Assembly (NCBI RefSeq): GCF_000582685.1
Contig: NZ_KK073768.1
Coordinates: 2,958,883-3,022,882, forward strand
DNA: 64,000 bases
Source of the DNA: [Scytonema hofmanni] UTEX 2349
GTDB lineage: Bacteria; Cyanobacteriota; Cyanobacteriia; Cyanobacteriales; Nostocaceae
Direction of reading: 5' to 3'
Shown here piece after piece: positions 50,288-58,946 of the stretch. The notes under the pieces are model-generated. The model had not been told where the DNA came from and searched no databases. It saw nothing but the letters and a program-made list of their open reading frames with translations. The position numbers were made by a program, and so were the translations under genes. How positions within the stretch are numbered: the stretch's first letter is position 1; each line of letters opens with the position of its first letter.

Positions 50288-51670
50288 ATGCTGATACAAA
50301 ACACTTCTAACTCCCTCGTCGATACTCTACGGCAGCGAAGACAAAAACTAGCCAGCCTAATTGATTTTCCCGCAATTCTTTGGTCAGGAAACACCAGTCC
50401 GCGTAACTTTCCAGCAAATGTCTTTCCTTTTCGCGCTAGCAGTCATTTCCTCTATTTTGCGGGACTTCCCTTGCCAAACGCGGTAATTCGCTTAGAAACT
50501 GGGAAGTTAGAACTATTCATGGACGATCCTAAACCTAGTAGCGCTTTATGGCATGGAGAAACGCCTTTTCGTGAAGAAATCGCCCAAAAAATTGGCGCGG
50601 ATGTTGCTAAACCAATGGTGGAATTAGAATTATCAATAAAAGGTGCGGCAACAATTGCTGTGCAAGATGCTGCTACTTGGACTCAGCAGTCGCAACTATT
50701 GGATAGATTAGTTTTACCGCAAATTCAGCCAGCCGGAATTGACTTAGAGTTAGCCAAAGCAATTGTTACAGTACGACTTACCCACGACGATACTGCATTA
50801 AGCGAGTTAAGAAAAGCCGCTGCTGTTACCGTCGAAGCGCACAAAGCTGGTATGCGTGCTACAACTAACGGCAAAATAGAAGCCGAAGTGCGGGCAGCGA
50901 TGGAAGCAGTGATTATAGCACATAACATGACTACTTCCTACAACAGTATTGTCACCGTTCATGGCGAAGTTCTGCATAATGAACACTATCACCATTCTTT
51001 GCAACCTGGTGATTTAGTACTTGCTGATGTCGGTGCGGAAACTGAAATGGGTTGGGCAGCTGACGTCACTCGCACTTGGGCTGTATCGGGAAAATTTTCA
51101 TCTACCCAAAGAGATATTTATGATGTAGTATTGGCGGCTCATGATGCGTGCATTGCCAAAATGCGCCCTGGTGTAGAGTATGAAGATATTCATTTACTAG
51201 CTTGCACCGTCATTGCTGAAGGTTTAGTAAATTTAGGCATTTTCAAAGGAAATCCGGAAGACTTAGTAGAAATGGATGCTCACGCGCTGTTTTTCCCCCA
51301 CGGAATCGGTCATTTGCTGGGTTTGGATGTGCATGATATGGAAGACTTGGGGGATTTAGCTGGGTATGAAGAGGAAAGAGAAAGAAGCGATCGCTTTGGT
51401 TTAAGCTACCTACGTTTAAATCGTCCCCTCCGTCCCGGAATGTTAGTTACAATCGAACCTGGTTTTTATCAAGTCCCTGCGATTTTAAATGATGCTAACC
51501 TGCGCTCAAAGTATCATCAAATCGTCAATTGGGAGCGTTTATCTCAATTTGCCGATGTACGGGGAATCCGCATTGAAGATGATGTTTTAGTTACAACAGA
51601 AGGCAGTGAAGTTTTAACAGCTGCATTGCCAAATAAAGCCAGCGCTGTAGAGGATTTGGTTGTTTGTTAG
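50288..51670 (+). CDS. Xaa-Pro aminopeptidase (M24 family, aminopeptidase P)
   Basis: The protein has 460 residues from ATG at 50288; the preceding in-frame codons are translated CCCAATG repeat and are rejected. An N-terminal AMP_N domain (LVDTLRQRRQKLASLI to LYFAGLPLPNAVIRLE) leads to the M24 metallopeptidase fold. The dinuclear metal ligands are visible as VLADVGAETEMGWAADVTRT (two Asp), FPHGIGHLLGLDVHD (His), TIEPGFY and GIRIEDD (two Glu). It removes N-terminal residues before proline. It lacks a signal peptide and is cytoplasmic. No Shine-Dalgarno sequence is seen ahead of the ATG. Confidence 0.92.
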   Translation: MLIQNTSNSLVDTLRQRRQKLASLIDFPAILWSGNTSPRNFPANVFPFRASSHFLYFAGLPLPNAVIRLETGKLELFMDDPKPSSALWHGETPFREEIAQKIGADVAKPMVELELSIKGAATIAVQDAATWTQQSQLLDRLVLPQIQPAGIDLELAKAIVTVRLTHDDTALSELRKAAAVTVEAHKAGMRATTNGKIEAEVRAAMEAVIIAHNMTTSYNSIVTVHGEVLHNEHYHHSLQPGDLVLADVGAETEMGWAADVTRTWAVSGKFSSTQRDIYDVVLAAHDACIAKMRPGVEYEDIHLLACTVIAEGLVNLGIFKGNPEDLVEMDAHALFFPHGIGHLLGLDVHDMEDLGDLAGYEEERERSDRFGLSYLRLNRPLRPGMLVTIEPGFYQVPAILNDANLRSKYHQIVNWERLSQFADVRGIRIEDDVLVTTEGSEVLTAALPNKASAVEDLVVC

Positions 51671-51732
51671 TGGATAGTGGTTGGTGAATAGTAGTTATTG
51701 CTAAAAAAATAACCCTTTAACTCCTAACTCCC

Positions 51733-51761
51733 GTACAGACGTTCCGGCGGAACGTCTCTAC
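51733..51761. repeat. Dispersed palindrome, copy 11
   Basis: GTACAGACGTTCCGGCGGAACGTCTCTAC sits 8 bp past the end of the truncated Uma2-like frame, suggesting that the element marks the break point. Confidence 0.85.
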
Positions 51762-51768
51762 CTAACAA

Positions 51769-51978
51769 CTATTTTAGGGTTTCCACAAATCGACCCATTG
51801 TCTTTTTGTAAATTTCATGTTCAGGAGAAGGTGCCATGATTTCTAGATTGCCACGATTGTAAGTAAGTCGCAGGCGCCTACTATGATTAAGTTCTGCCAG
51901 CAAAGTTTCATAAGTTTGCCAACTAATACCAGATAAGTGAATTATTTCTTCTGGCTGAATCAAAGTTTTGCTAGTCAT
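51769..51978 (-). pseudogene. Truncated Uma2-family endonuclease (N-terminal 69 codons)
   Basis: The frame begins MTSKTLIQPEEIIHLSGISW after a GGAAGG, and continues to the characteristic RLTYNRGNLEIMAPSPEHE and IYKKTMGRFVETL before a TAG. Uma2-type proteins (DUF820) are normally about 190 residues long with the catalytic Asp/Glu residues further on, so only the N-terminal third remains. The dispersed palindrome at 51733-51761 follows at once. The product is probably not functional. Confidence 0.8.
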
Positions 51979-52006
51979 ACAACCTTCCACCATATAGTGT
52001 CAACTG

Positions 52007-53143
52007 TTACCAATTACCCTCAAAAATTGCCCCTAAAAGCTTTAACTCTAGCTTCATCTCTTCAGAAAAGCTTTGATTATATCCAAAGTGAGTTTTCTCG
52101 ACTTTCACATTATTGAAGTTGGCATTTCTCAAATCAGCATTTCTCAAGTCAGCATTATTTAAGTTCGCATCCTCTAAATTAGCGCCACATAAATTTGCAT
52201 CTTTGAGATTAGCATCACTAAAGTTAGTATTCTTCAAATTAGCACTGCTGAGGTCTGCCCCTCTCAAGTCGGCATTGCTGAGGTTAGCATCCTTAAGTTT
52301 GGCATTGCTCAGTTTAGCATTTTTGAGATCGGCACTGCTGAGATTGGCATTTTTCAACTTGGCACTGTTCATGTAAGCATTGCTGAAGTTCGCACCGATT
52401 AATTGAGCATCGTTCAACTTGCCATTCCATAAATAGACACCACTAAGGTTGGCACTCATTAAATGAGCATTGTTGAAGTTGGCATCGCTAAGGTTGGCAT
52501 TGCTGAGGTTGGCACCCATTAAATGAGCATTGTTGAGGTTGGCACTGCTGAGGTTGGCATTGTTGAGATTTGCATTGCTGAGATTTGCATTGCTGAGATT
52601 TGCACTGCTGAGATTGGCACTGCTGAGGTTGGCACTACTGAGATTTGCATTGCTGAGGTTAGCACCGCAGAAGTTGCCATTTAAAAAGCTGGCATTTACT
52701 AACTGAGCATTCCTAAGATTAGTACCAATGAAATATACATCATCAAGGATGATATTATTGAGGCTGGCATTGCTGAGGTTAACAAGGATAAAGTGAGCTT
52801 TGTTTAATTGTTCTTCAGATACTTTATCAACTAATTTTTGTAGCAAATCTTGATGAACTGATAGCTTTTTAATTTCCGCATCGTTGAGGTTAACTGCTGA
52901 TAAATTGTCAGTTTGAGATGTCAATTTAGAGTTTTGCAAAAGCCGCTTCTGTTGGCTTATGCTTACAAAGCAAGCAATTAAGCCAAAGCTCAAACCAACC
53001 ACAAGTGCTGGTGGTTTACCGTTGGTCAGCAGCATCACTATAAGACCTATAGCAGCCAGAATAATAATCGGCTTGAGCAATGAAATGATTTCTGCTTTCG
53101 CTTTTTGAGAAAAAGTACTATTTTTACGATTAGTTAGAGTCAT
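52007..53143 (-). CDS. Pentapeptide-repeat membrane protein
   Basis: The 378-residue protein has two hydrophobic segments near the N-terminus (ILAAIGLIVMLLTNG and ALVVGLSFGLIACFV), then about 46 pentapeptide units of the A(N/D)LxxA type from residue ~115 to ~350. These would form a right-handed quadrilateral beta-helix, probably on the cytoplasmic face. The DNA of the repeats is nearly identical (GCTGAGGTTGGCATT units), pointing to recent slippage or gene conversion. The short C-terminal tail (FGYNQSFSEEMKLELKLLGA) is not repetitive. The function of this family is unknown in most cases. Confidence 0.9.
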   Translation of the reverse strand: MTLTNRKNSTFSQKAKAEIISLLKPIIILAAIGLIVMLLTNGKPPALVVGLSFGLIACFVSISQQKRLLQNSKLTSQTDNLSAVNLNDAEIKKLSVHQDLLQKLVDKVSEEQLNKAHFILVNLSNASLNNIILDDVYFIGTNLRNAQLVNASFLNGNFCGANLSNANLSSANLSSANLSSANLSNANLSNANLNNANLSSANLNNAHLMGANLSNANLSDANFNNAHLMSANLSGVYLWNGKLNDAQLIGANFSNAYMNSAKLKNANLSSADLKNAKLSNAKLKDANLSNADLRGADLSSANLKNTNFSDANLKDANLCGANLEDANLNNADLRNADLRNANFNNVKVEKTHFGYNQSFSEEMKLELKLLGAIFEGNW

Positions 53144-54054
53144 CCTTAAATACTTTCCTTGTTGTTTTTACAATTTAGTTTAATTAGCCCAGAATTTATC
53201 AGTGATTCAGTCCGCAAGTCCTAAGAGTACTCCAAGTAAAAAAATGCCCAATTGTCCGAAGCCAATGGAGCAAAGTGTAATGTTCAAAGCAGCGTCTTTG
53301 CGATTGCTACGCTATACTTCGTTTCGTGAGCGCTCCGCGCACGCTAACGCGAACGCAATGACGGGTTTTGGATCATTTATTTTTTGGAACACTCTAAGGC
53401 AAAATAGGAAATTAGACGATATGATGCACTCTTGCTGACATAACGTGGCATAACCAAAGCATTTTGTTAGACGTATGAAAACTAGAGAAGTTTTTATCAG
53501 TCATGCAGTGGTGGATTAATTAGGGAATTTTGATAAGAATATATAAGGCGATCGCATCCTCAATTGATTGATAAATTTCTAATCCTCAAAATAATGTATC
53601 ATTTTTAATGTATAAATTATTTTATTTACGTGTATAATTTATGACACTTATTAAATATCTGAAACTTTGGCTGGGTCATTTGGTGCTTGGATAAATTCAA
53701 AAGTGGGGGAGAGCGATCGCACTTACTACTGGAAATGTCTGTTGTTAGGAAATCCATAAATTGTATTAATCATAACTCAACATATATTGTGATATAGAAA
53801 TGTTACATTACTTTGGGCATCGGGCATTGGGCATTGGGCATTGGTAATAATTCTTTTTTTTTCCCCATTCCCCCTCTTCAAATCCCCATTCCCCTTTAAA
53901 GTTGGGGGAGTGCGGGGTACTAGGTATTCGGTAGCTACAGACGGAATGAAAACCACTAAGCTGGTAAATAGCACCTGAAAATACCGGAAGTTAAACAGTG
54001 GCACCCAAACACTATTGCTAGCTTCCTTGTCGGCTAATTACCTGTAACCAAATT
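53144..54054. other. Spacer of 910 bp upstream of ffh
   Basis: No gene is supported. It contains a GAGCGCTCCGCGCACGCTAACGCG-type dispersed repeat at 53325-53360 and a GGGCATTGGGCATTGGGCAT tandem (CCCAATG type, other strand) at 53816-53846. The frames at 53202-53438 and 53777-54004 are repeat translations. Confidence 0.5.
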
Positions 54055-55518
54055 ATGTTTGATGCTCTATCTGACCGTTTAGAAGCTGCCTGGAAGAAAC
54101 TGCGAGGACAGGACAAGATTTCCCAATCCAATATTCAAGACGCCTTGAAAGAAGTGCGTCGCGCTTTGTTGGAAGCAGATGTCAATCTTCAGGTAGTCAA
54201 AGATTTTATTGCCGGAGTCGAGGAAAAAGCTCAGGGAGCCGAGGTAACTGCTGGCGTGCGACCTGACCAACAGTTCATTAAAATTGTTTACGATGAGCTG
54301 GTGCAGGTGATGGGGGATGTGAATGTTCCCTTAGCACAAGCTGAAAAATCGCCCACCGTTGTGCTGATGGCTGGGTTGCAGGGAACTGGTAAAACCACAG
54401 CCACAGCTAAGTTAGCTTTACATTTACGTAAATTAGAACGTAGCTGCTTAATGGTGGCAACAGACGTGTATCGTCCAGCAGCTATTGACCAGTTGATAAC
54501 ACTGGGTAAGCAAATTGACGTGCCAGTCTTTGAACTGGGAAGCGATGCCGATCCAGTAGAAATTGCCCGTCAAGGTATCGAACGCGGTCGAGCCGAAGGT
54601 GTTGATACAGTGATTATCGATACTGCGGGTCGCTTGCAAATCGATGAAGAGATGATGGGAGAGTTAGCCCGCATCAAAGAAGTAGTCCAACCACACGAAA
54701 CGCTCTTGGTGGTGGACTCAATGACCGGTCAAGAAGCGGCAAATCTCACCCGCACCTTCCACGAGCAAATCGGCATTACTGGAGCGATTCTCACCAAACT
54801 TGATGGCGATAGCCGTGGTGGTGCGGCTTTATCAGTGCGGCAAATTTCCGGGGCACCGATTAAGTTTGTCGGTGTGGGTGAAAAAGTCGAGGCTCTCCAA
54901 CCATTTTACCCTGAGCGGATGGCATCGCGAATTCTGGGAATGGGCGATGTTCTGACGCTGGTAGAAAAGGCTCAAGAAGAAATCGACTTGGCAGATGCCG
55001 AGAAAATGCAGGAGAAAATCTTATCCGCAAAGTTCGATTTTACTGACTTTCTCAAACAGCTGCGCCTGCTGAAAAACATGGGATCGCTGGGTGGTATCAT
55101 CAAGATGATTCCAGGGATGAACAAGCTATCAGACGATCAGCTAAAGCAGGGAGAAACACAACTCAAGCGTTGTGAAGCAATGATTAACTCTATGACCAAA
55201 CAGGAACGCCACGATCCTGATTTGTTGGCAAGTTCTCCCAGCCGACGTCGGCGAATTGCGGGTGGTTCTGGTTATAGAGAACCCGATGTGAGTAAGTTGG
55301 TAGCTGATTTCCAAAAAATGCGATCGCTCATGCAACAAATGGGTCAAGGTGGTGGTATCCCAGGTATGCCCGGTATGTTCGGCGGTGGTGGTATGGGCAA
55401 CCCCTACCCAGCAGGCAATCGTCCCCCCGCCCCAGGATGGCGAGGTTATAATACTGGTGCTGCAACTGCCAAAAAGAAAAAGAAGGATAAAAAGAAAAAA
55501 GGCTTTGGTAATCTTTAG
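54055..55518 (+). CDS. ffh: Signal recognition particle protein Ffh (SRP54)
   Basis: The 487-residue protein has the N domain (FDALSDRLEAAWKKLRGQDK), the GTPase G domain with GLQGTGKTTATAKLA, DTAGRLQ, TKLDGDSRGGAAL, and the M domain with KNMGSLGGIIKMIPGMNKL and a Gly/Met-rich C-terminus. It ends in a Lys-rich tail (KKKKKDKKKKGFGNL). It binds 4.5S RNA and signal sequences and directs ribosomes to the membrane via FtsY. ATG at 54055. The gene is followed by CCCCAGT repeats and then rpsP. Confidence 0.97.
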   Translation: MFDALSDRLEAAWKKLRGQDKISQSNIQDALKEVRRALLEADVNLQVVKDFIAGVEEKAQGAEVTAGVRPDQQFIKIVYDELVQVMGDVNVPLAQAEKSPTVVLMAGLQGTGKTTATAKLALHLRKLERSCLMVATDVYRPAAIDQLITLGKQIDVPVFELGSDADPVEIARQGIERGRAEGVDTVIIDTAGRLQIDEEMMGELARIKEVVQPHETLLVVDSMTGQEAANLTRTFHEQIGITGAILTKLDGDSRGGAALSVRQISGAPIKFVGVGEKVEALQPFYPERMASRILGMGDVLTLVEKAQEEIDLADAEKMQEKILSAKFDFTDFLKQLRLLKNMGSLGGIIKMIPGMNKLSDDQLKQGETQLKRCEAMINSMTKQERHDPDLLASSPSRRRRIAGGSGYREPDVSKLVADFQKMRSLMQQMGQGGGIPGMPGMFGGGGMGNPYPAGNRPPAPGWRGYNTGAATAKKKKKDKKKKGFGNL

Positions 55519-55559
55519 GATATGGGGCATGGGGCAATGGGCATGGGTAATTCCCCCTT

Positions 55560-55602
55560 GTCCCCAATCCCCAGTCCCCAGTCCCCAGTCCCCAGTCCCC
55601 AT
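55560..55602. repeat. CCCCAGT tandem repeat
   Basis: About five head-to-tail copies of CCCCAGT follow a CCCCAATC unit between ffh and rpsP. It belongs to the same repeat family as those near 5825 and 44880. Confidence 0.8.
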
Positions 55603-55703
55603 TGACTCATGGCAGTTAATGCTAGGCTAGTGCTAAAATTAGCATTCCAACATCAACAACCTACAAACTCATAGGTCACGCATAGGAGAATATTTTCTCA
55701 ATC

Positions 55704-55964
55704 ATGATTAAACTGCGCTTGAAGCGATACGGAAAAAAACGGGAAGTAAGTTATCGTATTGTCGCTATTAACAGCCTCGCTCGCCGCGATGGTCGTCCTC
55801 TAGAAGAACTTGGATTCTACAACCCCAGAACCGATGAAGTCCGACTCGATGTTGACGGTATCGTGAAGCGACTGCAACAAGGCGCTCAACCAACTGACAC
55901 CGTGCGTAGCATCTTACAAAAAGCTAATGTTTTTGAACAGCTCAGTGCAAAAGCCGCATCATAA
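55704..55964 (+). CDS. rpsP: Ribosomal protein bS16
   Basis: The 86-residue protein matches bS16 in length and sequence: MIKLRLKRYGKKREVSYRIV, then ARRDGRPLEELGFYNPRTDE. It binds 16S rRNA in the small subunit. The gene lies after ffh, the common cyanobacterial order. Its 3' end overlaps the start of the KH-domain gene, so the two are translationally linked. The ribosome binding site is AGGAG about 20 bp before the ATG, farther than usual. Confidence 0.97.
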   Translation: MIKLRLKRYGKKREVSYRIVAINSLARRDGRPLEELGFYNPRTDEVRLDVDGIVKRLQQGAQPTDTVRSILQKANVFEQLSAKAAS

Positions 55965-56373
55965 CGACGAAACAAAATCGAAGACAGCCAGTCCTGACTA
56001 CGTTAGGCTGGTAAAGTTTTTAGTGCAGCCGTTTTTGGAATCTCCGCAGTCTTTGAGCGTCGATTGTGAAATTTCTCACATCCTCAAACGAATTTGGATT
56101 CGCATAGCCTTTGACAGTTCAGATAAAGGAAAAGTGTTTGGTCGCGGAGGACGTAATATCCAGGCGATTCGCACGGTTATTGCCGCAGCCGCCGAAACAG
56201 CTGGACAATCAGTATACCTAGATATCTACGGCAGTAATGCCCAAGGTCGAGAAGGTATGTCTTTTGATGAAGACTCCGAAGAGCGATTACCAGCACCCAA
56301 ATCGAGACCAAGAGAAGGAAACGACTCACCAAGACCTATTGTTAAACCCCGCGTCCGATCTAGTTTCGACTAG
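55927..56373 (+). CDS. KH-domain RNA-binding protein (KhpA/YlqC-like)
   Basis: The protein has up to 148 residues. The KH domain (residues ~25-100) has the GxxG loop as VFGRGGRNIQAIRTVI and the usual LVKFLVQPFLESPQSLSVDC start. The C-terminal ~40 residues are basic and acidic low complexity (ERLPAPKSRPREGNDSPRPI). The frame overlaps rpsP by 38 nt from ATG 55927; a GTG at 55945 is an alternative start. KhpA proteins bind RNA, often with KhpB, and influence ribosome function and gene expression. The position after rpsP is conserved in many bacteria. Confidence 0.88.
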   Translation: MFLNSSVQKPHHNDETKSKTASPDYVRLVKFLVQPFLESPQSLSVDCEISHILKRIWIRIAFDSSDKGKVFGRGGRNIQAIRTVIAAAAETAGQSVYLDIYGSNAQGREGMSFDEDSEERLPAPKSRPREGNDSPRPIVKPRVRSSFD

Positions 56374-56517
56374 GAAGTAATTTATCCCCAAAATTATATT
56401 TAAGGTCGTGTGGCTTGCCATGCGACCCTAAATTAAGTAGCCTTACTCCGATTATTGCTGAGGAGGATGTCAAAAAGAACAATTCCTCACACATTAAGAA
56501 ATAAGTAGGTAGATGCC

Positions 56518-57459
56518 TTGCCAATTCAACTGCAAAATATCGAGAGCGCGATCGCACTAGCGGGACAACATGAAGAAAATCTCAAAACCATATCCAGGCA
56601 AACAGGAGCTAACCTGGTGCTACGGGGACAGGAATTACACATTGCTGGTACAGAAAAACAAATTGATTTAGCTAGTCGATTAGTGCGATCGCTTGAAAAT
56701 TTGTGGACTCAAGGTAATACCATCACTAGCGCCGATATTTTAACAGCTCGTCAGGCTTTGGATAGCGATCGCGAAGAAGAATTACACGAGTTGCAGCGAG
56801 ATGTTCTTGCCAGAACTCGTCGCGGAGAAGAAATCCGTGCCAAAACTTTTCGTCAGCGACAGTACATTAACGCTCTACGTCAGCGAGACTTGACATTCTG
56901 CGTCGGTCCTGCTGGTACTGGCAAAACTTTCCTCGCTGTTGTCGTTGCTGTGCAAGCACTTCTGTCCAACGAATTTGAAAAACTTATTTTAACTCGTCCT
57001 GCCGTCGAAGCCGGTGAAAAACTCGGCTTTTTGCCTGGAGACTTACAACAAAAAGTAAATCCCTATCTCCGTCCACTCTACGACGCCATCAATGAATTTA
57101 TCGATCCCGAAAAAGTACCGAATTTGATGGAACGCGGTGTAATAGAAGTTGCACCCCTAGCCTACATGCGGGGACGCACTCTCAATAACGCTTTTATCAT
57201 TGTAGACGAAGCTCAAAATACCACACCATCTCAAATGAAGATGGTTTTGACTCGTTTGGGGTTTCATTCTCGGATGGTAATTACAGGTGACATAACACAA
57301 ACCGATTTGTTACCTCACCAAGAATCTGGATTAACGGTAGCGTTACGTATTTTAAAAGATGTTCAAGGCATTTCCTTTTGTGAATTTTCTCAAAAAGATG
57401 TCGTGCGTCATGCTTTAGTTCAACGAATTGTCGCTGCTTACGAACAACATGAAAAATAG
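56518..57459 (+). CDS. PhoH family protein (ATPase)
   Basis: The 313-residue protein begins at a TTG (no ATG is available in frame before the conserved part). The KH-like N-terminal region (NIESAIALAGQHEENLKTIS) leads to the P-loop GPAGTGKTFLAVVVA, the PhoH block LTRPAVEAGEKLGFLPGDLQ, then YMRGRTLNNAFIIVDEAQNT (Walker B) and MVITGDITQTDLP-like VITGDITQTDLLPHQESG. PhoH-family ATPases act in RNA metabolism. The gene follows the KH protein on the same strand after 144 bp, which holds a GGTCG...CGACC hairpin. Confidence 0.93.
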   Translation: MPIQLQNIESAIALAGQHEENLKTISRQTGANLVLRGQELHIAGTEKQIDLASRLVRSLENLWTQGNTITSADILTARQALDSDREEELHELQRDVLARTRRGEEIRAKTFRQRQYINALRQRDLTFCVGPAGTGKTFLAVVVAVQALLSNEFEKLILTRPAVEAGEKLGFLPGDLQQKVNPYLRPLYDAINEFIDPEKVPNLMERGVIEVAPLAYMRGRTLNNAFIIVDEAQNTTPSQMKMVLTRLGFHSRMVITGDITQTDLLPHQESGLTVALRILKDVQGISFCEFSQKDVVRHALVQRIVAAYEQHEK

Positions 57460-57489
57460 TTAGTGGATAGTAGTTAGTTGTAGCAATTC

Positions 57490-57948
57490 TCAATTCAATT
57501 GAGTAAACTCAAATACATCGTACTCACCACCGCGAAGCACAGATTCAACGTGTTTTCCTTGCAAGCGCTTACCAAGGGTTTGCTCTAATACTCCCCAAAC
57601 AGCCCCAAGGGTGTAAGTACATTTACGGTCTGAACCTAAAGCTTCCCCGGCAGAACATAAAGTTTCCGAAGTGTAAACTTTGATAACATCTGCTTGAGCT
57701 TCGATACGGTTAATGATGCATAAACAAGTGCCTTCTTTACCTAAAGCAAACCTAAGTTTTGAGGCAATATCGTCTAGAGACAAGTTTGCGACTAAACCTA
57801 ACTCTTGTGCTAAATGTTTACCACGACTGCGACCGGCTGCAATTAAAGCGATCGCTGTTGCTTTTTCACCCAAAGCATCTTCCATGCCGACAATTGCCGA
57901 TTTGAAACAAACTATACTGCTGAAATCTCCAAGTGTTGGGCGTAACAT
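57490..57948 (-). CDS. Conserved hypothetical protein of the globin/roadblock module
   Basis: This 152-residue protein is not assigned to a named family. It starts LRPTLGDFSSIVCFKSAIVG, then contains ALIAAGRSRGKHLAQELGLV and CLCIINRIEA, and ends with EYDVFEF. No signal peptide or membrane segment. The alternating helix and strand pattern (Cys-rich TLCSAGEALGSDRKCTY) recalls small ligand-binding domains, but I cannot name one. It lies at the 3' end of a minus-strand series (DUF4388, GTPase, roadblock, protoglobin) and probably belongs to this signalling module. Confidence 0.7.
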   Translation of the reverse strand: MLRPTLGDFSSIVCFKSAIVGMEDALGEKATAIALIAAGRSRGKHLAQELGLVANLSLDDIASKLRFALGKEGTCLCIINRIEAQADVIKVYTSETLCSAGEALGSDRKCTYTLGAVWGVLEQTLGKRLQGKHVESVLRGGEYDVFEFTQLN

Positions 57949-58021
57949 AAAAGATTCTTCTACAAATTATTTTTTTATTTGTATAGCCTCAGGTTTTCAG
58001 CCTGAGGACTAAGTGCTGTGT

Positions 58022-58165
58022 CAATACGGTTCGGTTAAGCTAAAAAAACAAAAATTTGTAGGTTGGGTTGAGGAACGAAACCCAACATTTCCAAGGCTTT
58101 GTTGGGTTTCACTTCGTTCAACCCAACCTACAATTTCTACAATTTCCCTTAACCGAACCGTATTG
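58022..58165. mobile_element. 144-bp MITE with 18-bp terminal inverted repeats and 10-bp target duplication
   Basis: The terminal inverted repeats CAATACGGTTCGGTTAAG (58022-58039) and CTTAACCGAACCGTATTG (58148-58165) are perfect. The direct repeat AGTGCTGTGT flanks the element exactly at 58012-58021 and 58166-58175. The interior holds the widespread GTAGGTTGGGTTGA / TCAACCCAACCTAC inverted repeat. There is no coding frame, so it is non-autonomous. It sits at the 3' end of the protoglobin gene, whose stop codon begins inside the right-hand duplication. Confidence 0.9.
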
Positions 58166-58174
58166 AGTGCTGTG

Positions 58175-58729
58175 TTACATCGCTTTTGCACCACTAGCAA
58201 TTAAGCGCCTAAATAAAGCCTCTGACCAGCCAGTTTCATTAAGTACAGCCGTCGAAGAAACTACTACATAAGCTTGCTCAATAAAAGCCAAATCAATCAT
58301 GCAAATTCGGGCAAGAGACTCTTTGAGGTCTTCGCTTTTACCATCATTTTTTAAGCGTTTACCTACCTGATGAATTACCGTTGCCATCGCTGGCACAACA
58401 TGCTGAGGTCCAATGCCGATGCGGACGTGAATTAGACCAATTTTCCAACGGCGATCGGCATAGTCATTTCCCCACTCATCCATGCCTGTAAACATCTCAT
58501 AAAACCACTCAATAAACGTTTCCCGCAAACGATGAATCCGCCCTTCACTAGCGTGTAAAATCTCATCCATTTCTGGGTCGCGCCCAAGATAAGCATAAAA
58601 GTGGTCTGCCATCTCTGGAGCAATTTCTACTCCCCAGCTTGCCTCAGATTTTAGTAGAGCTTTGTCCTCATCTGTAAAGCCCATACGCTTTTCCATTGTG
58701 GACATAAAGGAGTGTGGTTCTAAAGCCAT
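58175..58729 (-). CDS. Protoglobin-domain protein
   Basis: The start is ATG 58729, preceded by AGGAG at 9 bases; an upstream frame to 58762 is rejected. The product has 184 residues and consists of a protoglobin (PF11563-type) domain: MGFTDEDKALLKSEASWGVE, IHRLRETFIEWFYEMFTG, RWKIGLIHVRIGIGPQHVVP. The His in GLIHVRIGI is the likely proximal haem ligand. It may sense oxygen or NO. The gene follows the roadblock/LC7 and GTPase genes on the same strand and probably works with them. The MITE at 58022-58165 lies at its very end. Confidence 0.88.
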   Translation of the reverse strand: MALEPHSFMSTMEKRMGFTDEDKALLKSEASWGVEIAPEMADHFYAYLGRDPEMDEILHASEGRIHRLRETFIEWFYEMFTGMDEWGNDYADRRWKIGLIHVRIGIGPQHVVPAMATVIHQVGKRLKNDGKSEDLKESLARICMIDLAFIEQAYVVVSSTAVLNETGWSEALFRRLIASGAKAM

Positions 58730-58946
58730 TATTGCGTTTCTCCTAAGATTAATAAAAACCAACTTTTTTGATTACAGTAGACCCAGACCTGATAAATCAT
58801 CAGATTCAATCTAAGAAAACTTTCCTCATTTTTTCTTTTATGTTGTTGCAATTAAAGTTACAAATTAGTTGTAAATTAATCATGGCAACTTAAGAGAGAA
58901 AATCGGCAATCCACAAATCTGAATACGGGTTGCTTTGTGTCATTAG

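Noticed and set aside
52113..52376. 87-codon plus-strand frame
   Set aside because: Antisense of the pentapeptide repeats; regular Leu/Ala/Ser periodicity reflects the repeat DNA only.
53777..54004. 75-codon minus-strand frame
   Set aside because: Mostly translated CCCAATG tandem repeat.
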